A stretch of 48,707 nucleotides of DNA, from positions 1-48,707 of the forward strand of contig UCGV01000040.1 of assembly GCA_900471925.1 (NCBI GenBank), given 5' to 3'. This DNA comes from Hyphomicrobiales bacterium (GTDB lineage Bacteria > Pseudomonadota > Alphaproteobacteria > Rhizobiales > Rhizobiaceae). The notes beneath the pieces are model-generated. The model ran no database searches. It was not told where the DNA came from and saw only the letters and a program-made list of their open reading frames with translations. Below are positions 31,830-40,269 of the stretch, in pieces (position 1 is the first letter of the stretch; each line of letters begins with the position of its first letter). Position numbers and translations under genes: made by a program.

Positions 31830-32666
31830 TTATTTGAGCCCGCTGACCGTCAGTCCCTCGATGAACTGGCGCTGGGCAAGGAGGAACGCCACGAGCAATG
31901 GTGCGACGATCAATGAGGCGGCCGCCATCAACGGTCCGTAGGAATTGCCCGCCTCTTCGCTGCGAAAAAGCATGATGCCGGCCGGCGGCGTCATGAGCTG
32001 CTGATCCTGAATGAAGATCAGCGGCAGAAACAGGTCGTTCCATCGACTCACCAACGAGAGGATGCTGAAGGCAACCAATGCCGAGATCGACGACGGGATC
32101 ATGATCCGCCACACGATCGACAATTCGCTGAGCCCGTCGAGGCGCGCGGCATGAATAAGATCGTCCGGGACGGCCTTGAAAAACTGCCGAAACAAAAAGA
32201 TCCCGAAGGGCGAGATGACGCCGGGAAGAATGAGGGCAGCATAGCTGTTCAGTATGCCGAGTTGGTTGAAGAGGATGAACAGCGGGATTGCGAGAACCTG
32301 GTGGGGAATGAGAAGGCCGACAAGAACAGCTGCAAAGATCGCGCCGCGCCCGAAAAACTCGAGTTTGGCCAAGGCGTAGGCAGCTGGGGCGGCAACCAGG
32401 ATCTGCAAGACGAGCACCGATACGCAGACGAGGAGGCCATTCCCCATAAAACGCAGCAGCGGCACATCCATGAGGGCGCGCGCATAGTTCTCGTAGCCGT
32501 AGAAAACCGTCGGCAGCAGGGTAATGCTCTGCTGGAAGGCTTCCTGTGGCGATTTGATCGACAGGCTGATCATCCACAGGAACGGTAGAAGAATGAAAAG
32601 GCTGGTGGCGATCAGGATCGCATGCCGGATGATGGCCGGAGCTGGATTAGCGGGTGCAAACATCAT
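31830..32666 (-). CDS. ABC transporter permease (UgpE/MalG-like)
   Basis: This 278-residue membrane protein has six transmembrane segments. The cytoplasmic EAA loop that contacts the ATPase is visible as LIHAARLDGLSELSIVWRIM, about two thirds along. It begins AIIRHAILIATSLFILLPFLW and ends QFIEGLTVSGLK, typical of the MalG-like partner of sugar and glycerol-phosphate importers. Its start overlaps the stop of the other permease (32663-32666), giving coupled translation. Confidence 0.92.
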   Translation of the reverse strand: MMFAPANPAPAIIRHAILIATSLFILLPFLWMISLSIKSPQEAFQQSITLLPTVFYGYENYARALMDVPLLRFMGNGLLVCVSVLVLQILVAAPAAYALAKLEFFGRGAIFAAVLVGLLIPHQVLAIPLFILFNQLGILNSYAALILPGVISPFGIFLFRQFFKAVPDDLIHAARLDGLSELSIVWRIMIPSSISALVAFSILSLVSRWNDLFLPLIFIQDQQLMTPPAGIMLFRSEEAGNSYGPLMAAASLIVAPLLVAFLLAQRQFIEGLTVSGLK

Positions 32667-33583
32667 GAATAGTGTACCTTCTTGTCCAGTACTTTCGCCT
32701 GGAGGAGAACGATCGCCATGACGATGACAAGAAAGGTGACGGTCATCGCCGCGCCGTAGCCCGTGCGGAAGAACTGGAAACTCTCGACATAAAGCGTGTG
32801 CAGAAGAAGTTCGGACGCGTCTCCCGGCCCTCCTTGGGTGAGCACGGCCACGGTGTCGAAGGTCTCAAGTGCCTTGAGCGTCATGACGATTAACAAGAAC
32901 ATGACGACCGGTCCGAGCATAGGCAAGGTAACGAAACGCAGGCGATCGAGAGGATGTTCGACGCCGTCGATTGATGCGGCCTGATAGAGGTCGCCGGGGA
33001 TGGCCTTCAGTCCGGCAAGAAACAGAACCATGGCATAGCCGAGATGCTGCCACACGCCGATCACGCAGAGGGTTGCAAGGACCAGATTGGGATCGTGGAG
33101 AAAATTCAGAGGACCGAAGCCGAGGCGTTCCGCCAGATGCGTGACGAGGCCGATTGTCGGATGCAATAGCGCCTCCCAGGCGATCGCCATCGCGGCCATC
33201 GTCGCCATGACTGGCAGGAAATGGATTGCCCTGTAGAGGGCCTGGAATTCCTTTCGCGACTCGATGACGAGTGCGATGAACAAGCCAAGGCAGAGAACCG
33301 ATGGCACGACGACAACGACGTAGATCCCCGTGTTCATCAGCGAGTGAAGGAAGACGTCGTCGCCAAGCAATTCCCGAAAGTTCTGCAATCCGACATAAGA
33401 AAAATCCTTCGCGCCGAACTGCCAGTCGGTCACCGAAATCGCGAAGACGGCAAGCGATGGCCCGATCAGCAGGCAGATCAGCAGGATGAATGCTGGCAGA
33501 ACCAGCAGATAACCGGTGGCTCCGTCGCGTCCCATCAGTTCGCGCTCGGCCCGATGGACAATAGGGGAGACGCCCGCACGCAT
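32663..33583 (-). CDS. ABC transporter permease (UgpA/MalF-like)
   Basis: This 306-residue membrane protein has about six helices. The N-terminus GYLLVLPAFILLICLLIGPS and the EAA loop DLYQAASIDGVEHPLDRLRF mark it as the MalF/UgpA-type half of the channel. The C-terminal TQGGPGDASELLLHTLYVESF is also typical. Its ATG shares one base with the ATPase stop (TGATG) and its own stop overlaps the next permease, so the three transporter genes form a compact unit. Confidence 0.92.
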   Translation of the reverse strand: MRAGVSPIVHRAERELMGRDGATGYLLVLPAFILLICLLIGPSLAVFAISVTDWQFGAKDFSYVGLQNFRELLGDDVFLHSLMNTGIYVVVVVPSVLCLGLFIALVIESRKEFQALYRAIHFLPVMATMAAMAIAWEALLHPTIGLVTHLAERLGFGPLNFLHDPNLVLATLCVIGVWQHLGYAMVLFLAGLKAIPGDLYQAASIDGVEHPLDRLRFVTLPMLGPVVMFLLIVMTLKALETFDTVAVLTQGGPGDASELLLHTLYVESFQFFRTGYGAAMTVTFLVIVMAIVLLQAKVLDKKVHYS

Positions 33584-34752
33584 CAGGCGTAGGCTTTCGT
33601 CATCTGCGGCAGCGTCTTGGCCGCGCGGAGGCGATCTCCGTCGGCATCAAAGACCAGCACGTCCGCCAGCGAGAAAAACAGCCTGATCTGAGAACCGGGC
33701 CGCAATTGCTGTGCTGCGCCGGGTATCGCCCGAACGATGACCTGGGTGGTCTGATCCTTAAGCTTAGCGTGGATGAAACTGTCGGAGCCGAGGCTCTCGA
33801 TATAGGAAACGCTCGCCAGGAGGCCCTCTGTGCCGTCATCGACGGCAAAATGGATCGCTTCAGGTCGCAATCCGATCGTCAGCTTCATGTCGCAGCGCAA
33901 CTGCGGCACCGAAAAGCCGCTGACCTTCGTTCCGAGGACCTGCAGGTCAAGCAGGTCGTCGACGATAGCCGGCAGAAGGTTGATCTGCGGGCTGCCGATG
34001 AATTTGGCAACCTCGATCGTGTCGGGATCGGTATAGATCTCCTGCGGCGTGGCGAGCTGCAGGATCTCTCCGTTGCGCATCACCGCCACGCGATCCGACA
34101 TCGTCATCGCTTCTGCCTGATCGTGGGTCACGTATATGAAGGTGGCGCCGAGCCGCCGATGCAATCCGGTGATTTCTTCGCGCATCTGGACACGCAGCTT
34201 GGCGTCGAGATTTGAAAGCGGCTCATCCATGAGGAAGACGCTGGGTCGGCGCACCATGGCGCGGCCAAGCGCGACACGCTGGCGCTGACCGCCCGACATC
34301 TGCGAGGGTTTGCGTGCGAGAAATGGCTCCAGCCCGAGCGTCGCGGCAACGTCGCGCACTTCCTTTCGGATGTCCGACTTGGCCTTGGCCGCCCCAGGCA
34401 TCCATCGGCCGACGAACGGAAGGCGCTGCCACCATGCAAGCTTTCGCATGATCAGCGGAAGCGCCATGTTCTGTTCGACCGTCATATAGGGATAGAGCGC
34501 GTAGGACTGGAAGACCATTGCGACATTGCGAAGCTTTGGCCTGATCCGGTCGACAACGGCGCCCGCAATGCCGATCGAGCCACCGCTCTGTGGTTCCAGG
34601 CCAGCAATGATGCGCAGCAGTGTGGATTTCCCACATCCGGACGGACCGACAAGCGTCAGGAACTCACCGTTTCGCACGTCGAGGGAGACGCCGTTCAGCA
34701 CCAAAGTCGTCCCGATCGTCTTGCTGATTTTGCTGGCGGTGACAGCGGCCAT
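33583..34752 (-). CDS. ABC transporter ATPase (UgpC/MalK-like)
   Basis: This 389-residue ATPase has Walker A GPSGCGKST, the Q-loop VFQSYALYP, the ABC signature QMSGGQRQR, Walker B VFLMDEPLSNLD and the H-loop VTHDQAEAM. The C-terminal regulatory OB-type domain (TIGLRPEAIHF, IESLGSDSFIHA) places it with MalK/UgpC. An insertion with basic and tryptophan residues (LAWWQRLPFVGRWMPGAAKA, between Q-loop and signature) is longer than usual. ATG 34752 fits the family; the upstream extension of the frame is not coding-like. It is the first gene of the minus-strand operon and powers uptake for both binding proteins. Confidence 0.94.
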   Translation of the reverse strand: MAAVTASKISKTIGTTLVLNGVSLDVRNGEFLTLVGPSGCGKSTLLRIIAGLEPQSGGSIGIAGAVVDRIRPKLRNVAMVFQSYALYPYMTVEQNMALPLIMRKLAWWQRLPFVGRWMPGAAKAKSDIRKEVRDVAATLGLEPFLARKPSQMSGGQRQRVALGRAMVRRPSVFLMDEPLSNLDAKLRVQMREEITGLHRRLGATFIYVTHDQAEAMTMSDRVAVMRNGEILQLATPQEIYTDPDTIEVAKFIGSPQINLLPAIVDDLLDLQVLGTKVSGFSVPQLRCDMKLTIGLRPEAIHFAVDDGTEGLLASVSYIESLGSDSFIHAKLKDQTTQVIVRAIPGAAQQLRPGSQIRLFFSLADVLVFDADGDRLRAAKTLPQMTKAYA

Positions 34753-34948
34753 GTCTCTTTCAACCTTCACACTCGAAATTCTTTGAGAGGCTCGCAGCGT
34801 TCGCCCGTGAGGTCGATCGCGGCAAGTGTTATATAACTCTAGTATTCCATAATAGATGACTTGCGTGTGACAGCCGATTGCGGATAGGCAGTCACCGGCA
34901 GATGAATTTCGGTCGACGAATCGGGGCAAGACACTGAACCGGATAGAC
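34753..34948. promoter_or_regulatory. Divergent control region between the ABC operon and the PhnF-like regulator
   Basis: This 196-base region is AT-rich in its middle (GTTATATAACTCTAGTATTC and CCATAATAG around 34828-34856), in contrast to its surroundings. It must contain the ABC operon promoter and the start region of the GntR/UTRA regulator, so the regulator's operator is likely here. I could not define a single convincing inverted repeat. Confidence 0.4.
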
Positions 34949-35668
34949 TTGGATCTCTGGCGTCGCGTCAGCGCGACGTTGGAAGAAGAAATTGGCAGGG
35001 GAACGTTTCCGGTCGGAGCACGGCTTCCGCCGAGCACCGTGCTCGCCCAGCGATTCGGCGTCCATCAGCACACCGTGCTGAAAGCGATCTCCCATCTCCA
35101 ATCGGAAGGGATCGTCCGGGTGGACAGGGGGCGGGGAACTTTCGTCGTCCTGCAGCCGATCGGATTTCGGTTGGGTCCGAGGACCTGGTTCGAGCAGAAC
35201 TTGCTCGAGAACAATCACATTCCCGCGCGCAGGATCCTGTCCATCGCTACCATTCCGGCGCATTCCGATATCGCGATCGCTCTTGACTTGCCCGACAACG
35301 CGCCGCTGCTACTCGCTACGTTGCTTGGCGAGGCCGATGGCCTGCCGGTCTATCTCGGTCGCCATTATTTCGCGCTTGATCGACTGCCGGGCCTGGAAGC
35401 GGTTTTCCATGATCTGGACGCAGAAGGCCATGATCAGATTGTCTTTCAGGACATTCTCGCCAGAGCAGGGATTAGCGACTTTCAGCGAAAAACGGTCAAG
35501 ATCCGCGGGCGAATTCCCGAGACAAATGAAATGCATTATCTCCAGATCGGACGTGGAGTTCCACTTTTGGAAACAGTCATCACGCTTGTCGATGCGCGAG
35601 GCATACCCCTCGTCCACGCTTTCTCGGCGTATTGCAGCGACAGAATCGAGCTCGTGTTGGACCTTTGA
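34949..35668 (+). CDS. GntR regulator with UTRA domain (PhnF/HutC-like)
   Basis: This 239-residue protein has a winged helix (LWRRVSATLEEEIGRGTFPV, LPPSTVLAQRFGVHQHTVLK, VRVDRGRGTFVV). An effector-binding UTRA domain follows (LPDNAPLLLATLLGEADGLP, GRHYFALDRLPGLEAVF, LQIGRGVPLLETVITLVD). PhnF-type members often control phosphonate and phosphate-ester genes. The start is uncertain: the frame begins at TTG 34949, the only in-frame ATG is absent, and an upstream ATG at 34902 is out of frame and soon stops. CTG 34934 is another possibility. The gene is divergent from the ABC operon and 61 bases before the threonine-aldolase-like gene, both likely targets. Confidence 0.85.
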   Translation: MDLWRRVSATLEEEIGRGTFPVGARLPPSTVLAQRFGVHQHTVLKAISHLQSEGIVRVDRGRGTFVVLQPIGFRLGPRTWFEQNLLENNHIPARRILSIATIPAHSDIAIALDLPDNAPLLLATLLGEADGLPVYLGRHYFALDRLPGLEAVFHDLDAEGHDQIVFQDILARAGISDFQRKTVKIRGRIPETNEMHYLQIGRGVPLLETVITLVDARGIPLVHAFSAYCSDRIELVLDL

Positions 35669-35729
35669 GCAGAAGGCAAGCGAGCGCGCTTATCGCATAA
35701 TTTCAACAAGTAGTTGACGAGGTGATTTC

Positions 35730-36800
35730 ATGACGATCGATTTGAGAAGCGACGTTCTTGGGGGCTGGTCGCCAGAGGTTCTGCGGGCAATGATGGATGC
35801 AGCCGGCAGTCCACGTGGGTTCGCGCATGGCGAAGACATCAATCAAAGGGCGCTTGAGGATGAGCTATCAGACCTGTTCGGGTTCGAGGACGCACTGTTC
35901 GTACCAACCGGCACCATGGCCAATCAGATTGCCGTCCGAATCTGGTGCCAGCCCGGCCAGGTCATCATTGCCGACCATGAGGCTCATGTCGCGGTCAACG
36001 AATCGTCGTCGACGGCGGGCTTGAACGGAGCCGTCGTAAGGGGCGTTGCCGGCGAGAAGGGTCACCTGTCGGCGGCCATGGTTGCGCGCGCGCTTCAAAC
36101 AACGCCGCGATCGTCGGTCGACCGTCAGGTTGGCCTCATCTGGCTGGAGAATACGCATAACCACGCGGGTGGTACGATTGCGCCTGACGGCTGGACGGCC
36201 GAGATTGGAATGCTCTGCCGGCGTCTTGAAAAGCCGGTCCATATGGACGGTGCACGCATCTGGAACGCCTCTGTCGCAACCGGGCAGCATCCGTCGGAAC
36301 TCGTCAGTGGGGCAACAAGTCTTTCGGTCAACCTCAACAAAGCTCTCGGCGCCCCGGTGGGTGCGGTTATCCTTGGAACCCGCCCCTTCATCGAGGAGGC
36401 GGCAAGGGTGCGCAAGATGTTCGGGGGATGGTGGCGGCCGATCGGCATGCTGGCGGCAGGCGCGCAGGCCGCCGTGCGGATCTACCGGGAAAAGCTGGCC
36501 GCCGATCATGCTCGTGCACGCAACCTCGCCACACGGCTCGCCGCGCACATGCAGGCGATCGGCTCGGTCAACGAGCCGCAGACCAATATCATCATGATGA
36601 CCGGACCGTCCGACGATTGGGCGGCGTCCATGTTGTCAGCGCTTCAAGAGCAGAAAGTCATGGCCTCGGCCTACGGGCACGGTCGAATCCGTTTCGTCTT
36701 GCACGCCGGCATATCGGATTTGGACATTGAACTGACGGCCGATGCTGTTGGTGCGGTGTTGGCGTCGTGCAGGTGCGAGACCAGCGGCGACCGTGAATAA
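35730..36800 (+). CDS. Threonine aldolase/beta-eliminating lyase-like PLP enzyme
   Basis: This 356-residue fold-type I PLP enzyme has the low-specificity threonine aldolase layout: IDLRSDVLGGWSPEVLRAM at the N-terminus, DALFVPTGTMANQIAVR, ENTHNHAGGTI, HMDGARIWNASVATG with the PLP-binding Asp, and the Schiff-base lysine in SLSVNLNKALGAPVGAVI. Such enzymes cleave beta-hydroxy amino acids to glycine and an aldehyde, or run in reverse. A ribosome site (GAGG) precedes ATG 35730. Its location directly after the PhnF-like regulator suggests it belongs to the same regulon as the uptake operon, perhaps acting on an amino compound released by the hydrolases. The substrate is unknown. Confidence 0.87.
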   Translation: MTIDLRSDVLGGWSPEVLRAMMDAAGSPRGFAHGEDINQRALEDELSDLFGFEDALFVPTGTMANQIAVRIWCQPGQVIIADHEAHVAVNESSSTAGLNGAVVRGVAGEKGHLSAAMVARALQTTPRSSVDRQVGLIWLENTHNHAGGTIAPDGWTAEIGMLCRRLEKPVHMDGARIWNASVATGQHPSELVSGATSLSVNLNKALGAPVGAVILGTRPFIEEAARVRKMFGGWWRPIGMLAAGAQAAVRIYREKLAADHARARNLATRLAAHMQAIGSVNEPQTNIIMMTGPSDDWAASMLSALQEQKVMASAYGHGRIRFVLHAGISDLDIELTADAVGAVLASCRCETSGDRE

Positions 36801-37311
36801 GGTCTGCCACTGATCAGGCGATACGCGGTCCGTCCCAATGGAGCCACGCCGCGAATTATCGCAAATGGGGCACAGCGGATCCGGCGACTTGCCAGGACGA
36901 GAGGCCGAGCGCCGAACGTTCGGCTCGCTGACAGAGACGGGATCGACCGGCAATAGGTGATCGCGCTCGCATGAATAGCGCCAACATGGTCGCTTTGCAG
37001 CCATTGAAGCAAAGCGAAACAGATCTTGCGCCGCCTATCGCAACCCCAAACAGACAATTGCCACATCGGCTGGGACGCGAGCGCGCGCGCACTACATCTA
37101 CAAAGACGATGTCGATACCGGTTACCGCGTCCACGGATCGCCAGAATGGTGGTCGATCGGGACGCAAGCGTCCTCCAAATGCATCCGCATGATTAATCAC
37201 GACGTCATTGACCTCTGCGCGAGGGTCAAAGCATGACCGACCAAAGTCGCGATCGTGGTTGCTTAGTCTCCGTCACGTCAACCAAATATCGCTCGCCGAC
37301 CAGGTGGCGAA
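36801..37311. other. Intergenic stretch with a peptidoglycan-enzyme remnant
   Basis: No intact gene is seen. The right half holds the 3' fragment of an L,D-transpeptidase gene (37061-37234). The left half has only short open frames without recognisable domains. Confidence 0.5.
37061..37234 (+). pseudogene. L,D-transpeptidase (ErfK/YbiS/YkuD) C-terminal remnant
   Basis: A plus-strand frame reads RAHYIYKDDVDTGYRVHG, then SPEWWSIGTQASSKCIRM, then INHDVIDLCARVKA and TGA. This matches the catalytic end of YkuD-type L,D-transpeptidases (YRIHGT..PWSIG...SSGCIRM.N.DVIDLY), including the active-site Cys; the usual SSGC is SSKC here. The N-terminal two thirds of the domain and any signal peptide are missing, and the upstream frame quickly loses similarity. 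It is therefore a leftover of a larger gene, probably from a past rearrangement at this boundary. Confidence 0.6.
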
Positions 37312-39384
37312 TCAAAGGGCGAGTTGCAAACCACGATCACCCTCGCCGTCCTTTTCGGTCGGGTAGGCACAGCAGATTAGCGCGTGGCCATCGGCGATGG
37401 CTGCGGAAGGCTTTTGCTTATAGGCCACGCCCCCCCGCACGACCCTTGTCATGCAGTTGCCACACGAACCGTTCCGGCACCCGAACTCAGGCGTCAGGCC
37501 ACTGGCCTCTGCGAGTTCCAACAGGGATCCGGTTTCCGGCGCCCAACGGCTTTCCTTTCCGGATTCGGTGAAAGCGACCAGGACCGGACGCGTTGCTGGA
37601 CGCTCACCCTCATCACCCGATTGCTCGTCGTCGGGTGTCCGACGGATGGAAGCAGGACCGAAACTTTCTGCAAATATCCTGTCGTCGGCAACGTTGAGCG
37701 AACGAAGGCTGGAATAGGTATCCTGCATGAAGGCGGGCGGCCCACAGAGGTAGAAATCGTAATCGTCGAAGGGAAGCGACCGCTTCAACAGGTCGACATC
37801 GATGCGGCCGACGGCGTCGAAATGGGTTCGGGGCTCGGCGCCGTCTGCGTTGCTCAGCAAGCGGTAGATCCGGATATTGCCGCCTGCCGCGATTACCAGT
37901 TCGTCTAGTTCGTCGCCAAATGCCTGATCGGCCCTCGAGTGCGCCGAGTAGAAAAGCCAGGTCTTGCGGACACGCTGCTTGCGGGCGCCTTCGTAGACGA
38001 TATTGCGCAGCATTGAGATCATCGGCGTGATACCGACGCCGGCGCCAAGCAGAACCGCAGGCCTCTGTCCGACCGGATCTATGGTGAAAGATCCGGCCGG
38101 CGCCCGCGCCTCGATCTCGGCACCCTCGGCAAGGCCATGCAGGAATTGTGAGACCTTACCCTCCCTCTTGACGCTGATGCGATACATGCCATCGGAAGGC
38201 GCTGCCGAAATCGTGTAGGTTCGGATCGTCGACGCTTCTGCACCAGGGAGCTTGACCCGGATCGGCAAATGCTGCCCCGCCTTGTGCACGATCATGCCGA
38301 CGCCATCCGTTGGCCTCAGATAGAGCGAGCGAATGGTCTCACTCTCGTCGATCGCATGTTCGATGCGGAAGGTGCGCCATTGCCTCGCCAGTTCTTTGGC
38401 GCGAATGCGCTCGGCGGCCTGCTGCCAGTCGCCCGTCATCTCCGCATAGGGACTTTTGCCCTCTTCGCGCGCAGTCCATCGGATGGCGAGTGCCCCCCTG
38501 CGCCTCACAAGTTTCTCCGCCTTGAACTTCCAGAACCTCTCTGCCCCCTGAAAGGCCTCGACATCGGGAGAATCGAGAATGACTTCTGCTCGCCCGGTCA
38601 TCTGCAGCATGTCGCCGGTGGAGAAATCGACGAACGTGAGCCCGGCGCGACCGTTCAGAAGGATATTGCCAAGCGTGTTGAAGAAGGTGTTGCCATTGAA
38701 ATCCGGGACGGTCAGCACGTCGTCATCGTCAACATGCACAAAACCCGGTTTCCCGCCGCGGCTCGAGCCGTCTGCCTGCCGCACACCGCCCTCTTCCGAA
38801 TAGGTTGCTACGAAAAACGCGTCGGCCGAGCCGATCGTCCGGCGTGCATCGTCGTCCAGACCGGCAAGAATATCGACCTCTCCATCGAAGGGAAGGCCGG
38901 GATCCCGGGCAAAATAGAAGTCCCTGAGCTGGATATAGCGTGGACAATTGCCGTAACTGTGGACGACCTTGAGCTCGAATCCCGCAGCAGTCGAATTGGC
39001 GACGACGCCATTGAGGCGATTGCGCCGCCGCGTATGCAATTCGACGCCGAGAACACCGAGGGCGTCGCCGTCGTTGAAACCCTGGTCCGCCGGATCCGAA
39101 GGATCGCGCCGGAACGTGGCGTTGAGAGTGTAGTCGTCGGGCGCCTGCAGGAAACCCGGTTGTCCGGTGATGATCGTCGCCCACGGATCGCCTGCCGCAT
39201 CCACTGCGCCGACGACGAGGAACGGAAGCTGCGGATAAAACAGGCGGTGCTGCTCGATCAGGTGGTCGCGGACAAAACGTCGACCGAGATCGGCCGCCTT
39301 TTCCTCGACGCCCGCACTTCTCTGGATCCGGACTTCGCCGCTGTGCCACGGCAATGGCTTGATACTATCGACATGACCGTCCAT
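37312..39384 (-). CDS. PNPOx-like / ferredoxin reductase / [2Fe-2S] fusion oxidoreductase
   Basis: This 690-residue protein has three domains. The N-terminal third is a pyridoxamine-5'-phosphate-oxidase-like FMN-binding domain (FLVVGAVDAAGDPWATIITG, GLTFVDFSTGDMLQMTGRAE). The middle is a ferredoxin-NADP reductase-like FAD/NAD(P)H module (IRTYTISAAPSDGMY, LLGAGVGITPMISML, FYLCGPPAFMQD). The C-terminus is a plant-type ferredoxin with FGCRNGSCGNCM (C-x4-C-x2-C) and a fourth Cys in ALICCAYP. Electrons would pass from NAD(P)H through FAD and the iron-sulfur cluster, perhaps to the FMN domain. It is 31 bases after a GST gene and may be cotranscribed with it. Its substrate is unknown. Confidence 0.88.
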   Translation of the reverse strand: MDGHVDSIKPLPWHSGEVRIQRSAGVEEKAADLGRRFVRDHLIEQHRLFYPQLPFLVVGAVDAAGDPWATIITGQPGFLQAPDDYTLNATFRRDPSDPADQGFNDGDALGVLGVELHTRRRNRLNGVVANSTAAGFELKVVHSYGNCPRYIQLRDFYFARDPGLPFDGEVDILAGLDDDARRTIGSADAFFVATYSEEGGVRQADGSSRGGKPGFVHVDDDDVLTVPDFNGNTFFNTLGNILLNGRAGLTFVDFSTGDMLQMTGRAEVILDSPDVEAFQGAERFWKFKAEKLVRRRGALAIRWTAREEGKSPYAEMTGDWQQAAERIRAKELARQWRTFRIEHAIDESETIRSLYLRPTDGVGMIVHKAGQHLPIRVKLPGAEASTIRTYTISAAPSDGMYRISVKREGKVSQFLHGLAEGAEIEARAPAGSFTIDPVGQRPAVLLGAGVGITPMISMLRNIVYEGARKQRVRKTWLFYSAHSRADQAFGDELDELVIAAGGNIRIYRLLSNADGAEPRTHFDAVGRIDVDLLKRSLPFDDYDFYLCGPPAFMQDTYSSLRSLNVADDRIFAESFGPASIRRTPDDEQSGDEGERPATRPVLVAFTESGKESRWAPETGSLLELAEASGLTPEFGCRNGSCGNCMTRVVRGGVAYKQKPSAAIADGHALICCAYPTEKDGEGDRGLQLAL

Positions 39385-39415
39385 CGCCGTGACCTTTTTC
39401 CGTTGGGCTTTTCAT

Positions 39416-40027
39416 TCAGGCGGCGAGACCGACCGGCGTTTTCACGAAAGCGACGAAACCGGGAAGCTGCTCGATGCGGGTAAGCCAGGAGCCCACCTTC
39501 GGATAGGCGGAGAGATCGACATTGCCCTCGGGAGCGCGGGCGATATAGCTATAGAGAGCAAGATCGGCGATCGTGGGACGCTCCGTAGCCAGCCAGTCGC
39601 GGCTCGCGAGCTCCTGTTCGACCACTTTGAGCAGATCATGGGCACGCCCGATGACTTCGCCGGTGTCGAATTTGGCGCCGAAGACGGTCACGAGGCGAGC
39701 GGCGGCCGGACCATAGGCGATCTGACCGGCGGCAATCGACAGCCAACGCTGGATCCTGGCGGCGCCAATCGGATCTTCCGGCAACCATTCCGTCTTTCCG
39801 AGTTTCTTGGCGAGGTAGGTCATGATGGCATTGGAGTCCTGAACGACCGTTTCGCCATCGACGAGAACCGGCACCTGACCAAGGCTATTGAGTTCGAGAA
39901 ACGCGGGTTGCTTGTGTTCCCCCTTCGCGAGGTCGACTTCGACCAGATCGACATTCTGCCCGATCAACGACAAAAAAAGTCGGGCACGATGTGCGTGGCC
40001 GGAAAGCGGGTGGTAATAGAGCTTCAT
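39416..40027 (-). CDS. Glutathione S-transferase
   Basis: This 203-residue GST starts MKLYYHPLSGHAHRARLFLS, a thioredoxin-like N-terminal domain with the Ser-containing active-site region. The glutathione-binding motif is QVPVLVDGETVVQDSNAIMT, with SNA for the usual ES-x-A. A helical C-terminal domain contains PTIADLALYSYIA. ATG 40027 was chosen because GGAG lies six bases upstream; the longer frame to 40225 has no similarity. It conjugates or reduces electrophiles with glutathione in the cytoplasm. It precedes the fusion oxidoreductase gene and belongs to a run of detoxification genes on this strand. Confidence 0.92.
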   Translation of the reverse strand: MKLYYHPLSGHAHRARLFLSLIGQNVDLVEVDLAKGEHKQPAFLELNSLGQVPVLVDGETVVQDSNAIMTYLAKKLGKTEWLPEDPIGAARIQRWLSIAAGQIAYGPAAARLVTVFGAKFDTGEVIGRAHDLLKVVEQELASRDWLATERPTIADLALYSYIARAPEGNVDLSAYPKVGSWLTRIEQLPGFVAFVKTPVGLAA

Positions 40028-40269
40028 GAGCATCTCCGTTGGCACGACCTCGCTGTGAGGCTGTATCGAAGCCGAATTTGCATCAGTGTCCGGCTTGGAT
40101 GAACATCGTTTCGGCGGAAGAAACTCTTCCAGGAAATGACGAGAATTGGCTGATTGGCCGCTGTGGCCCCAGTAGCAGATGCCGCCCGCAAGGCATTGTG
40201 GCCTGGTGCGAGCGGCAGGCCGCAATCGTTCCTGCGGCAGAACGAGGAAGCCGAATTGATCGGTATAGC

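Noticed and set aside
36856..37200. 114-residue minus-strand open frame overlapping the L,D-transpeptidase remnant
   Set aside because: The plus strand carries the recognisable transpeptidase motif, and the minus frame shows no domain.
38269..39483. 404-residue plus-strand open frame opposite the fusion oxidoreductase
   Set aside because: It is antisense to a protein with intact FAD, NAD and [2Fe-2S] motifs and shows no domain.
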